Below, piece by piece: positions 1 to 13,239 of a stretch of 64,000 nt of DNA. The translations under genes and the position numbers were made by a program. The DNA comes from Pterobdella sp. o SKG-2022 (Eukaryota; Annelida; Clitellata; Hirudinida; Piscicolidae): the NCBI GenBank assembly GCA_964035795.1, contig OZ038324.1, positions 3,349,908 through 3,413,907 on the forward strand, read 5' to 3'. The notes below the pieces were generated by a model. It saw nothing but the letters and a program-made list of their open reading frames with translations, was not told the DNA's origin and did not search any database. Within the stretch, counting starts at the first letter, position 1. Every line of letters begins with the position of its first letter.

Positions 1-22
1 AGATAGATAGATAGATAAATAT

Positions 23-86
<64 letters not shown>

Positions 87-118
87 TTAAATAAATAGAT
101 AGATAGCCAGATAAATAT

Positions 119-209
<91 letters not shown>

Positions 210-336
210 GATAGATAGATAGATAGTTAAATAAATAGATAGATAGCCAGATAAATATATAGATAGATAGATAGATAGATAGATAGTTAAATAAATAGAT
301 AGATAGCTAGATAAATATATAGATAGATAGATAGAT
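1..336. repeat. GATA tetranucleotide array with higher-order structure
   Basis: This is an array of GATA/AGAT units cut by the left edge of the window. It is not pure: blocks containing TTAAATAAATAGATAGATAG followed by CCAG or CTAG and ATAAATATAT recur near positions 86, 226 and 286. The array therefore has a secondary period of roughly 60 to 140 bp on top of the 4-bp period. The Tyr/Leu/Ser-rich frame on the minus strand is only the translation of the repeat. Confidence 0.95.
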
Positions 337-3300
337 GACATCCTATGATGAGTAGATGTAAATGATGCATTAGCGGATGATTTGTTTCTAAGCAAAGTTT
401 TATGGTGCTAACAATATTCCCTTAATGTTTATTGTTCATGAAAGAACTTTATCTTCATTCAATTTTATACAGCTTTTATTTTTTTTTGTTTTTTGGATGC
501 TTTACATGTAATTTTTTTCATATTCACAGTATTATGCATTTAACAATCAAAATTTTCATTTTATGAGAAAATATAGATAAAAATTGTTTTACTTTTACGA
601 GCTTCATTTGAATTCAAACTTTTTTCAAATGTTTTTTTTTAAATGAGAACCTTGTGATAAATTGAAGTTTTTTTTCCAATCTATTTTGTACATTTAAGCA
701 GTTTTGCTCATCATTTTTAAACTGCATTTTTGAAACAATTTCAAATTAATAATCTACACAGTAATAAAAATAAAAGCTATTTTAATACTCTAAATCATTG
801 TAAAATATTAGATACAAATTCTTTTAGTCAGCAAAAAATTAAAAGAATCTTTTGCTTAAATTAGTAACCAAACCATCAAAGGATTCTACAAACTAAACGA
901 ACCAGAATATATTTTCCAAATTTAAGTTATTATTTATACAAACCATGTTTAAAATCTTGGATTTGAATTTCACAATTAAGATTATATAAATAAAACATTG
1001 ATATTAAAAAGCTTATATAAATGTTTCGATTGCATAACGTATGAGAACTTCAACGACGAATATGTACATTCCATATTCATGATAATAAAAGTAACCATAA
1101 AGACATACAAGGTCAAAAAATTAATGGTATTATGAACAGTATAATCAATAATGATTTTACTTAATTTAGTTTATAATATTAAATAAATATAAAACTACAG
1201 TGAAAATAAAAGTTTTTTTTTTACAAATATACAAACATTCAATAAAACGTAGAAAATATTATAACAAAAGCAATACCATTAGTATTATCATTAACATGGG
1301 GAACATTAGCTACATTGATAATAATGTACTCTGTGAAAAAAACTGGGTCCAGAATAAATACGAAGTTCTCAACCAGAAATTCATGTCATATGTCAGTAAA
1401 AGTTTCATCATCTTAACGCGTACCCAAGGCAATTGCCCTGATAATTTGTGAAATACAGCACAACCATACCACCATTTCTGTGCTTCAGCTACCATCAAAA
1501 CTTGTTTCTTGTGGTCTAACTGAAATATTAATCAATTTAAAGTTCAAAAAGTTTGTTAAGTATTATAGAATTTACTATTATTAGGTTCGGATGATGTAGC
1601 ATAAAAAGCCTTTAACTTCCTTTTCTTGTAACTTTTTATTTTTAGCTCAAGAGAGTGTCCATTTCAAAAATTTCTCTGAAAATAGATCGAAAAAATATAT
1701 AAAAACTCTCTTGAAGTTAGAATCGATAATCATAAATACAAAAAAAATGATATAAGGTTAATAAAAATGAAGTTCTCTAAAATTGTATTAAAGTCATTAA
1801 TCTCTCAACTGGTAACGAGCAACATTATCAAATTTATCACTTTGGTTAAAAATTGTTCAGTAAAATCTATAGAGAGATCTTGATTGGACCAAAGAACTTG
1901 AAAAAATTCAAACAAATTCAAAAAAAACTGAATGGATAACAAATGAAAGATTTAAATAAACTCCGAATAAAGATGAGAAATATGTTTTTAAATAGAAACT
2001 TAAATTTAAAAAATTATAAGAGTGGAAACTTAAAAATAGTATAAAATTAAGTCACCAAAGATTATAAATTAAAATACAGATAAATATTACATTTGAAAAA
2101 GAAATATTAAAAATTAATCACAAAGACAAGACGAATCTCGAACTGAGATCTTTAGATTAAACTGCTCCAATAGTTTTGTTCATTTTCAAATTATTTTTAT
2201 TTTATGTAATATTTAAAAAATTTTTATTATTTACATAATATATTATGTTATAGTGAATGTTATTATAGTGGTATTAATCTGAGAAGTTTTTGAACCGCTG
2301 CGTGATGCAGTTGCTCTGCTTACTGATCGATTCGGGCCGCAGAACTTGGCTGGGTTTGAGAAAGCCCAAAGACCCATACGAATCATAATATTTTGTAAAA
2401 AAAATAATAGAGAAAAACCCCATAGTATGATGGAAATGTGAAGTTGCATCAATTTGAACTTCAAGTACAAAGCATTTGAACCAGGTTTAATATTTACTGA
2501 AGACAACTAGAAAAAAATCAAAGATCTATAAAAGTGAAATCTTCAAAAAAGAGAAAAAATGTATAATAAAACTTTTGAAAATGATGGAAAAGTATAGGTC
2601 TAGTGGGAATGTTATGAGGGATAAAACAAGTACAACGAAGGAATATAAATGGCTAATGGTAGTTCTGATCTGCCATGTGTGGACTTGAAAAAAAGAAAAA
2701 AACTAACTAAATTTCTGAACTAATTTCTTCTATTCACATTTTGAAACTATCATCATATTCATAATCAAAAAAAGAAATATGAGGTCATTATCATTATGGG
2801 CAGTTGCTGGTTTATGAAGTAACTTATCGCTATCATTTATCATTTTTATATTCAATAAATTTTTATCAAAATCGTTATCATTATTACCTGAAAAATGCTG
2901 AAATTTTTATAAAAGGTTTTTTGACTTCATCAGAAGTGAAGATGATGTTTGTGTGTTTATCTAGCATCAAAATGAGAAAACTTTTTTTGAGACTGAAACA
3001 TTAAACTCGTTAAAAAATAAGTACATGAATCATGGATAATTTGAGAACAAAATATCTGCTTTTTATAGCTTAGTATATTTCATCTCATTAACAGAATGTT
3101 CTGGTTGAAACATATTTTTTTTTCTTCATAACCTTTTCAACAATAGTGACGAGCATTGACAAATTGATGTTCTGATGTCATTGTTATATTGTTTGACATG
3201 TATGCTTAATTGACAAGGCCAAGTCATATTTTCAAAATGTGTGATGATGCATCTATAATTGCAATATTATAAAGTTGTTTGAATGAAGTATATCAAACCA

Positions 3301-4665
3301 ATGTGTGTTTGTTCAATATGTATAATTTCAAGGATTTTTGAGTTGATTGTGGGCCTGGTTTGGCAAGTGAAACATTATCGTTTTCACAGCAGCGTTTGAT
3401 TTTTGTCTTTTATGATGTTTTTTCACTACGTTGAGTAGGAAAAAGCTGTGCTATCGGTTACTGTTTCTGTTTTCTAAGACTTGTGCAAAGGTAAGAATTT
3501 CAATGGAGAAATGACTTCCCGTCAAAACCATTATTTTTAAAGTCAAGCACTAAATGAATTTTCAATTTTTTCCTATTTCGTTGATAATTATTCGTTGGAT
3601 TATTTTATACTATGCTTTCAAAATATCTTTCTAAATATCAAAAATATTTTTGTTTCATTGAAGAGTTCAATCTATTTTCCCCGTGGAAAATTAAAAAAAA
3701 TAATTTCTACCAATTTTTTAATGTTTTTTTAACGTTAAAGCATTTTTTCTCAAAAAACAATTTTTTTCAACACTCACAACAAAAGAAAATAATTCTTTCA
3801 AATTAAATTTAAATTTTAAAAGTAAATTAAATGAAAATTTACTTTTAAGCTCAGCAAGGTTATCTATCAATCACTCGCTATCCATTTACTTTTTTTTTTT
3901 TGTCACATGACCAAGTTCTCCATGAATTTTATTTTTTCTGCATTTTTTTGCAATAAATTTTTTATGTAAAAGACATGTTTTTTAATTAAACATCTTGTCA
4001 TGGGATGATGGTTGCATGATGGTGGGGTAACAAATGGGGGCCCATGAATGGTTCATATAAGATTCGGTCTTCAAGCCATATATGTGCGGAGTTTTATTAT
4101 GAAAAATTGCCACGTAGAATCAAGTTATGACTCTAAACACCTTGAAACACTTTTTTCATTGTTTGTCTGTTTCCTAAAGAATTGAATCGTATTATATTTT
4201 ATTTTGTAGACTAGAGTGTCTTCTGAAGGGTGAGTTGTAAGAAATGAAAAATACTCAAGAATGTAAGCAATATCAAAAAGTATGGTTTTAATTCAAATAG
4301 ATGTCAGGATCACAGTTCCATTGAAATTTTATTGCAAGCTGAAATTTATTTAACTGCAGTAAATACTACTTTAAAAGAATTTGTTCAAATATATTTAACT
4401 TAAAACTATTAATACTTCAAACCATATGCATATCCGCATGGCATCACTTGGTTTTGAACCTGTAACCTTCGGATTTAAGATGTTTGCAGCAAATAAAAGC
4501 AATGTATCTTTATTGTTTGAAATTTCCGTTCTTAAGTGGAAACGATTTTAAAATGCTTTTATTCATGTATATATTGCACACAGTGATATTTCACGATAAA
4601 TACAAGCATACAATGAGGTGAGACAAAACGACGTAACGCAGATTTTTTGAAATGGTACCCTACAG
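337..4665. other. AT-rich stretch without recognisable gene
   Basis: I see no conserved protein, RNA gene or intact mobile element here. The short open frames are low-complexity Lys/Phe/Ile/Asn strings with no splice context. A somewhat GC-richer patch near 2285-2370 looks like old repeat sequence but I could not assign it. Near 4430-4490 (minus strand) a box-B-like GGTTCAAAACC occurs without a convincing A box. Confidence 0.5.
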
Positions 4666-4818
4666 CGTTTTAAGCATAGTTCAATGCACTTGGTCCAGTT
4701 TTAATGTGATAAACCACGCTTTACAAGAGGTGCCTACTCTTGGCCAACAGGGTATCGAACCCAGTAGCTCAAGTTAATTAGCTTAACACTCTGCCAGCTT
4801 AGCTATACGGGTCAACAA
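4666..4818 (-). mobile_element. diverged tRNA-derived SINE copy
   Basis: Read on the minus strand, the segment ending near 4815 starts with a tRNA-like head (ACCCGTATAGCTAAGCTGG, then a box B of the GGTTCGATACCC type). It is followed by a short AGTAGGCACCTC segment that resembles the body of the better-preserved SINE copies elsewhere in this window. The tail is heavily mutated, so the boundaries are approximate. A degraded copy of the same family is likelier than a functional tRNA, because the anticodon-stem pairing is poor. Confidence 0.55.
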
Positions 4819-7247
4819 TTTAACACATACACTAAAAATAATATTTGAGGCAACACTATAAGTGCATCCTGAACTTTACAAAGCTTTTGTATGAGAAGCG
4901 CCCTGTGAAGCCAATCAATTGCGTAAACGAAACCCTAGTTAGGAGCGATCGAATGATCAACTTACTTACTTGTATGAATAACTTTCTTTATTGATTAGTT
5001 TATTCTCAATATTGTTATCAATATTTTTTTATACTCAATATGTATTTTAGTCCCATCGAACGCTCCGTGCATTTTAAACATTTTCAGCGTTTTTTTTAGT
5101 TTTCATTTTGGATGATCAATCTCCATCAATAAAAAAAAATGCAATAAAAAAAATAATTAAATAGAAAAAAAATATATATATTGAAACTTAACGGAAAAAA
5201 AAAAGTAACACAGCCAAAACCTTCTTAGATGCAATGGGTTTGACATCTGTCCAGAAAAGCTTAAAATCACGGAAAGTTCGAAGAGATACTTTGAAACATG
5301 CTTGCTTTAATACTGAGTAAGGTTTCTCGATTTTAAAGCTGCATGCGTTTTGAACTAACAAACAGACATAGGTGTATCTTATTGTTATCATAAGAAAATC
5401 ATTAAAGAGTAAATTTTTCGTTTATGGACATTTTTATAGTTTACAGTGATGAATCCATACTATAGTCTTGTATTCTTTGAGTTTTTCAAGAAAATACTTT
5501 GTTTTTGTTCAAAATTTCCTTCAGCTTTTGTATTCACAAATAATTAACACATAGACATATATTGATTGAAATAATTAAATCATAACTTCGATAAATCAAT
5601 ATTATAATACAGAAAAGAATCAAAAACACATCTGAAAAAATATACATTTTTAAATAAAAATCTATATTTTATGTGTTTTATTGAATTTTTTTTGTATTCT
5701 AGTCTATTTAATTGTTTTTGAGTGCGATATGTTTTAATTTTTGTTAATACCTGTTTCTGAAAAGAGTATATTTTTGAGGATCGAATGACTTGAAAGGGCT
5801 TGCATGATGTGTTAGACTTAATTGAATAGGTGTTTCCAATTGTATTTCCATCATTTATGTTAATATTCATTTCTATTGCATTAATCTATTTTTATTACTA
5901 CATTACTAATAATTTCAAAATAATTCATATTAGTAATCCTTATTTATCTAATAATGCTTTTTTCTCAATAATATACTCTTAATAATTAATTGGATTTTAA
6001 ATTCTTTAGTTTTTTTATTCAAATAGGCGTTAAATTTGTAATCTGATTTATTAGTGAATTTTATTGGTTCACTTCAATTTTTATTTAAAGGAAACTTTCA
6101 AATTTTCTTATTGACTGGCTTCAGCAGAGTAACGAAATGTCAAAATGATTTATAATCGTAAAAAATTTTTTATCTGCTTTTATTTTTCTATAGAAAATTG
6201 ATCATAAAATCCTTTTGCTCCCATCAACTTTTAACTCAAGACCAAACTGACGTCTCAAATTTGAAACAAATTTATTTCTACTTTCCACAAAATTTTTAAT
6301 TTCCAAAAGTATTATAAAATAAAATATTTAAAAATTTTGAGAGAAAGTCAAAAAATCTTTCCTGATTCTTTTTTGTACCCATCACATAAACCATTTCAAA
6401 CCTCTACCGCTGCTCCACGGCAGTTTCACTCACACGAAACTTTGGTGAAAATGTTTGCTAACAAAAGTGATTTAAAACATACTTTAAGAGAATGAATACA
6501 CAATAACATTTTTATAAGTAAAATTAGATTTTTGGTTTTTTAATATATTTATAAACATTCAAAAATTTATAAATTTTTGCTCAAGTACCTCATCATAAAG
6601 CATCCTTCACTGAATCTCTTTGTCGGTTCGGACTCAATCCACATTGTGCTTTCTGCATTGGAAGAATTAAATAATATAGTATTCTTCTCGCATGAATAGC
6701 AATTTAATACATATAATTTTGGATCTTCAATTACCCAAGGCATTTGGATTTAAAACATAATACTTATCAAAAATATTCTTTTTTTTATTTTTTACAAAAT
6801 TTTTCCAGAAGAAATGATAATCACTGATAATATTCTTGTTAATGTTGTTTTTGAAAAAGATTTCAAACGTTTTTATTATTCTTGTCTATGATGAGAGTAT
6901 GTCGTGTAAAACAAAGTGAGATTATCAAATGACATCTAGCTTGTCATTATTGGACCACTGAAACCCAAAGAGAACTTGGCTCTGTATTGAAATCTTCAAA
7001 GTCTTTGAAGTTTGATGAAAACTGTAATAATAACAATGAAATGCGTTTGACAATGATGGGACTTGAAAACTTTGCACTCGAGAATAAGTTGATGTCCTTT
7101 TGTGATTTGTAGTTATTGGTGGGATTTAGAAATTTTATTGAGTGTGCGTAGTAATGTTTGTATTTGACTTTTGAAAAAACTTTCAAACGGAAAAAATGAA
7201 CCTTTATTGAAAACAAATGGTTGAAGAGATGATGGATGGATAGATCA
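4819..7247. other. AT-rich stretch without recognisable gene
   Basis: No conserved coding sequence, RNA gene or clear mobile element was recognised. The open frames at 5188-5391 and 5580-5870 on the minus strand show no family motif and no splice or start context, and I treat them as chance. Confidence 0.5.
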
Positions 7248-7636
7248 ATAATTAAATTGATGGATGAATGGATATATGGATGAATGAATGAATGGATATA
7301 TGGAAAAATGGATGCATGGAAATACGGATGAATAGATGCATGGATATATGGAAGAATGAATTCATGGATATATGGATGAATGATTATATGAATGAATGGA
7401 TGCATGGATATATGGATGAATGGATATATGGATGAATGGATATATGGATGAATGGATATATGGATGAATGGATATATGGATGAATGGATATATGGATGAA
7501 TGGATATATGGATAAATGGATATATGGATGAATGGATATATGGATGAATGGATATATGGATGAATGGATATATGGATGAATGGATATATGGATGAATGGA
7601 TATATGGATGAATGGATATATGGATGAATGGATATA
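7248..7636. repeat. minisatellite, 16-bp unit ATGGATGAATGGATAT
   Basis: From about 7397 to 7636 there are roughly 15 near-perfect tandem copies of a 16-bp unit made of ATGGATGA plus ATGGATAT. Less regular related units extend back to about 7248. Some units carry single substitutions (GATAAATGG, GATGCATGG). The His/Ile/Pro/Ser-rich minus-strand frames across it are translations of the repeat and not genes. Confidence 0.93.
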
Positions 7637-10600
7637 CAGATGTATAATAGTTTAATGGATAAATGAAAAAATATAGAAATGAATGCATAGATAAACTAAT
7701 GGAAAAATAAATTGATGAATGGATGAATGAGTAAACAAACATAACTTCAAAATGATGGAAAAGTCCCTTGTAAAATGAAATATTCATGTAAAAAAAGAAG
7801 AAAATAACTTATTTGAAGGTGGAATTGTCAACATATGAGAATAATTATAAGCAAAAAGTGAATTATAATTAGTGAACCCAATGAAGGTAAAAACTGAAAT
7901 AAGTTTTTAGGACTCACAATTTTGAGGCTAATTATTCACAATAGATTGGTTTGTCTTTAACATGAGGATTTTGAAGTTAATTTTTAATATTTATTTGTGC
8001 TTTTCAATTCTGACGTTGAGTTCTGACATTGAAACCTTATATTTAATGGTGTTTATACTTGCATATCAAAATTTCAAATGAGTTTTTTAAATGAAGGTTT
8101 TTAGTTTTTCCTTTTAATGCTTATTTCATATATTGCAAATATGAGCTTTTAGAGAAATCGTATGCGTTTTTGCTGATTAGCTTAATGTTTCACATCAAAA
8201 CCTAACTAGTTTATTTATTTAGTTTGTATAACGAATTTTTCAATGAGATTTAATTTATGCAAAATTTTTATTTTTAAGACTAAATGTATCTCAAGACCTC
8301 TCATTTTAAAGTATGAAACCACAAATATATTATGAAATTCTGTCTTAGACATTCTATTTCAGAGTTATCATTAAATATGGTTAAAAATATTTTTAGGTGA
8401 AAGTTTTTTGAGATTATAGAAACATATTTACAAATAATTTTTGTGTTCAAAATATTTTTAGATTTTTCAAAAATTCAATGGAAACTCGCATGGAATACTG
8501 CCCTCAAGTGCACCGATTTGAGCAGCTAAGCTCCCAATTCGGGACTACCTGATGATAGATTTAGAAAAAAACAGAAACTAAAAATTTTCGGTCATAATAA
8601 ACCTGAATAAAAGTGCAACCTTACATCAAAATATTTCAAGAATCAATAATCCAATGCCGTCAGTCGTCATTGTTGCAAGCAAACTTGAAATGGTCCAAAG
8701 GTCCACCTACTTAGATCACGCAGTTATTACTTTTCTATATATATACATTTTTGGTTGTTGCTTTATTCAAAAAACTTCATCTATTTTTTAACGATATTGT
8801 TACTTTCTGATTAGTTCAAGACTTAAATTGCTTATTTTTTTTTTATTACGTGATCAAGGTCTTGACATAAGCTCTGTTTACTAATAAGCTTCGTTGTTAA
8901 ATACTACTTGTTTGTATCTAATGGATCTATTATTAGTTGAGTGATTTTTTTATAATTATATTCAAATTTTTTTTTGAATAAGTTATTGAAAATTTTTTTG
9001 AAAATTTTCAACAAATCTCTACCAAAAGTTGAATTTCTAAAAATAATTTTTCTTCAAATACAAAAGAATTTTCAAAGCTTTAAAAAATAACAAAAACCCC
9101 CTAATAAGCTTTTCAGAAATTATTTTGCAGTAATTATAAGAGAAAACTTTCACTATTTTGTGAAAAAATTTTTTTCACAAAAATTGACGTTTCTAAAGTT
9201 TAAAAATTAAAGAAAAGTTTCAATTGTGAAGTTTATTTGCTATCATGCCAAATTATTCTTTAGTTTCAGCAAAAACTCACAAAAACTAAAAATTTAACAT
9301 TGAACAAACAAAAGACTAGATTGAAAAAAAAACTACATGCAAAAGCACATTGAAAAACATACATAATCACACAAAATTCACAGACTGATCTGTAAACATA
9401 CAAAAACAAACAAGCACACATATCAGATTAAAGAATTACCTAACCTTATACCCACAATAAACCCCCAGAAAACTTCATTAAAAAATGGTTTTATATAAAC
9501 AAAAACTCATTTTAAATATTATTCTCATACAATGTTTCATAAAGAGCTTTTGAAAATCGATCAAGACAAATTGAAAACATATGTGACCGATGTGGTGAGT
9601 AACAGATAGAATATTTATGATGTGATGATTTGCTTTATATCCTTAAAAGCCCAGTTTTAAGGCGATAAAACAACTTTTTGAGGATTTTTTTTATCCCTTA
9701 CGTGAGTGAAACTCCATTTGGAGAAACTTTTATGAATGCCAGTTTTATGGGCTCTTTTTCAGCTTTCAAATGGTAATTTTTCCAAACTTTCGAAGTTTCT
9801 CTCCGTATTACAAACTAACAAACTTTATAATGATATTATTTCAAATTTCTTTTAAACATACTGTTAGATAATAATTCAAATATTACTCAAATGTATTTCC
9901 ATTCACGACCAGTTAGGGAGAATAGTGCGTGTAATCAGTAAAAGAATAGTTGAGAAAACAAAAGCTGTAATAACTGAAAAGAGTTGATTTTTATCTAATC
10001 AGTGTTTCATACATTTGGCTTTCACATCAAACTTAATCAACCACTCATCACTCAGTAGCAATTATTTGTTCAAGTTAAATAAAATTGAATGGCGATTTAT
10101 ATAAAACTGCAAACTCAATTAGAAAAAATTCAAGTATCATTGAAATGAAAATGACAAAAAAGAAATGCGAAAAACAATAGAAGAGGAAATGAGGTGGTTT
10201 ATATATATTGACGTTTTATTCTTGGCATAGCCAGTCTTTTATTTTCTCAAGTCCGCCAACCTCTAAAGCTTTCAAAATTAAATATTAGATTTTTTTGAAA
10301 TTTATTTAAGAAATTGAAGTTTTATCTTATAATTTAGTGGATCTTAGTCGGGTTTTGAACGAGTCTTTTTATTTGAAACGTAGCATCTGCTCTGAAGATT
10401 CTCATTTTAAAGGTTTTCTAAACATTTTTTTTTCTATCCAAATATCTTTCTTCAGTCAAGGTGTCATATTTATTTCATGACAATTTTTTTGTAAATAGGA
10501 AATTTTTGTTCAAAGACTGCCAGAAACTGTACCCAAAACAAATAAACAAAAATATTGTTCATAATTCCAGGCACGAATTTCACTGTGTACCTTCTTTTAT

Positions 10601-11045
10601 AAATTTCCACGGTGATAAATTTTCAAGTTGAAAAGTTCTTTTGAGTTCTAACGTTAAAATTATAAGTCTCAAATCTTCCTTCAAATCACACATGCCTAAT
10701 GCTGATGATACGTGCCACCCTCTGAAACTTAATTAGCTCACGGTTTTTTCTTGAGATTTTGATGTGAAAATATTGGATAACTTTTATAAAATTAGCTAAA
10801 GCCTCAATAACTTTTAATCTGATACTAAAACTTTCAGCAAACTTCTGCACCAAGGCAGTCTTTCGACATCTTCCATATAGCTGACTTTTTCATTATTCTT
10901 ATTTAAAATGTCTAGAAAGCATCAAACTTTGAAATTTCTAAAAAAAAATTTTTAAATGATGCATTCTTGTTGAGAAACATGATGTTTATTACTTTAATAT
11001 TATTTAATGTCAGGGCTCCTAACTGAATGGACTGACTAACTTTAG
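7637..11045. other. AT-rich stretch without recognisable gene
   Basis: Nothing with a recognisable protein family, RNA fold or terminal repeat was found. Low-complexity A/T runs dominate. Around 8500-8560 there is a short GC-richer patch of unknown origin. Confidence 0.5.
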
Positions 11046-11232
11046 GTCGGACCGCATAGCTCAGTTGCCAGAGCATTAGACTAATTACCTAAAGTTACGG
11101 GTTTGATCTCTTGTTGGGCCGGCAAGTAGCACCTGTTCCACAGGGTGTTTCCGCTACTGAAAATTTTTTGCAAGCGCTTTGATTTACAAAGAAGTGCACT
11201 GTATAAATACCTCATAACGTAAATTACATTAT
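11046..11232 (+). mobile_element. tRNA-derived SINE (tRNA-Ile-like head)
   Basis: The head (GTCGGACCGCATAGCTCAGT ... GGGTTTGATCTC) has recognisable pol III A and B boxes and a tRNA fold whose anticodon loop reads CTAATTA (anticodon AAT, Ile-like). It is followed by the family body GTAGCACCTGTTCCACAGGG, a segment containing GCAAGCGCTTTGAT, and a tail of the AAATACCTCATAACG...ACATTATT type. The same head, body and tail recur at 23.1, 32.1, 46.8, 60.2 and 61.9 kb, which marks this as a SINE and not a tRNA gene. The body carries several substitutions relative to the other copies. Confidence 0.85.
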
Positions 11233-13239
11233 TCAGATTTTTTTCAAACCCGAGACTTGAATCTGTAATTTTTGTATACCTTTTTCACTATAACTGTGTA
11301 TGAGTGAAAAAACCATGGATCTATCAAAGAACCCACTAATGTAAGCCGAATTACAGTGTCGTGATCCCGCCATCTCTGCGCCATTTGAAGTCTTGTTGTC
11401 ATACTTTTGATAGATGTAGATAAATAGAATTTTAACCCTAAGATTTAAATACTCTTGCAAACTACCGCTTATACAAGATGAAGTCAAATGTGTTTCCCCT
11501 TGTTGATATTAATATCATTTTATCCATGTACTTTTGCTATTTTTTTGAACGTTTTTAAAATATATTTTAGATTTTTAAATCAAAATTTTTTCGGTTTGGG
11601 ACAGAAATTTGAAAAATTTTTGCAAATAGTGGTAGAGTAAACTTTGAAAATCCTTCAATAATCCGGACAAAAATTTCACAGATGATTCAAATGGTTTTCA
11701 ATGTCAGATATTTGAATAGCATAGTTGATTAAATAAATAAAATTTATTTGTTATTCCAAAATAATCAAAACAGCTGAACAAACTGGAAAAAAAGAGTTTA
11801 AATTTTTTTTTAAGTTAAGTATCAATTGAGAAGTTTTTTAACAAGATTGAAATTATCTTTTAATTTATTAGTGATGAAAATCTTCACTGTAGGCTTCAAT
11901 GTGTAGAATCTTTTTATAAGCCTTAAATAAGCATTTTTTAAAAACTATGTAATATGAAATATTAATCACTGGTTGTCGAAAATTAGACTGCAAAAAAGCT
12001 CGAAAGGGTCCTTCAACCTAAGAAACTGGAGCATACCACAATGGTTTTTCAACTGAGTAGTTTGAGAAGATCACATTGTAGAAGAAATAAATTTTAAATA
12101 TTCAAAAAACATTCAAAAAATGCTTTCAAAGTTTAGTCATATATCAAAAAATTTTCGTGAAAAGGTTGAAGGTTTTATTAATTTCAAATTTGAGACTTGG
12201 AAACTTGAAGTTAAAAAAATCAATTTGATATAGTATCATTACAACAAATAACATTCTTTCAAGTTTTGAGTTTGCATTGAAAATTTTAATATTCATGTTG
12301 AAATCAACCCTTACTTTCTCGAAGACCCGAATTTTTAAGATTTAAAACTGCTTTTCTTTTTGGAGTTTGTTCTCCCGAAACTTTAGAATTTGAAGTTGAA
12401 AAATTTGTATAGAAACTTTTGATAAAAGTTTTAATAGAAATACTTTATAACTTCAAAAACGCGATCTTTTGTCTACTTGACATGAAATGAATTGATCAGT
12501 TTTTTTATGTTTCCTTTCAACCTTTGACAAAAACTATTGAAGTATTCAATTCTTTAGAAACCAATTATTTCAAAAATAACTCATTTTTTAATGGAAGTCC
12601 GAAAGCACAACTTTCTAGACAACTGATTGTATCAACAGTTTGCAGCTTGAACGCGTAAAAAATCAAAAAATTTGAAACTTTAAATTGAGACAATGTAATC
12701 TCCAGTTTTTGTGTAATGAGATTGAAATGTGTTTGTGAATCAACATAAAGATGACATAAAACCACTGACCAGAGCAAAGCCATGCGTTGTTGGAAACTTT
12801 TTCAACGCATCAACATTCAATTTATCAATGATATTTTAACATACCAAAAGCATTGAGCATTAAATAATTTAATTTGGAAAAAACAAGAAACAAATACATT
12901 GAATTTATTCAACTGAATTCTTCAAGCTTTTGTATAAAAATCATGACCACTTGATAATGTATAAAATAGAAAAAAATACCAAAAAAAAAACTGAAAATTT
13001 TCTTAAGAGTCTGGGTACCTAGTTTTGCATAAGAACCTCAAGGTGAAAACTCAAACTTGGAACATTAAAAGGATGATTAAAATAGCCTAGCTCAAATAAT
13101 GAAATAAACAAACAAAAAATATTTATTTACTTATTTCACAAGCTTTCCGTAAGACAAACTTACATTATCAATCACGAAAAGCTTGTGAATTAAGTTAATA
13201 AATACTTTGTGTTTGTCATTCTGATTATTGTACGATAAC
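11233..13239. other. non-coding stretch with a 72-bp duplicate of LINE sequence
   Basis: No gene is recognised. Positions 12008-12079 are identical to 13598-13669, which lies inside the decayed LINE described next. The sequence on either side of the 12-kb copy does not continue the match. A hairpin-like inverted repeat sits at about 13137-13190 (TTCACAAGCTTTCCGT against ACGAAAAGCTTGTGAA). Confidence 0.6.

Noticed and set aside
4430..4490. tRNA-like sequence on the minus strand with GGTTCAAAACC
   Set aside because: No A box or acceptor pairing could be found at the correct distance.
6947..7787. Two overlapping minus-strand frames rich in His, Ile, Pro, Ser and Tyr
   Set aside because: They follow the 16-bp minisatellite. 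The periodic peptide is an artefact of the repeat.
11046..11120. Functional tRNA-Ile gene
   Set aside because: The tRNA-like head is followed by the same body and tail in every copy, the stems contain mismatches, and the element is dispersed, so it is a SINE.
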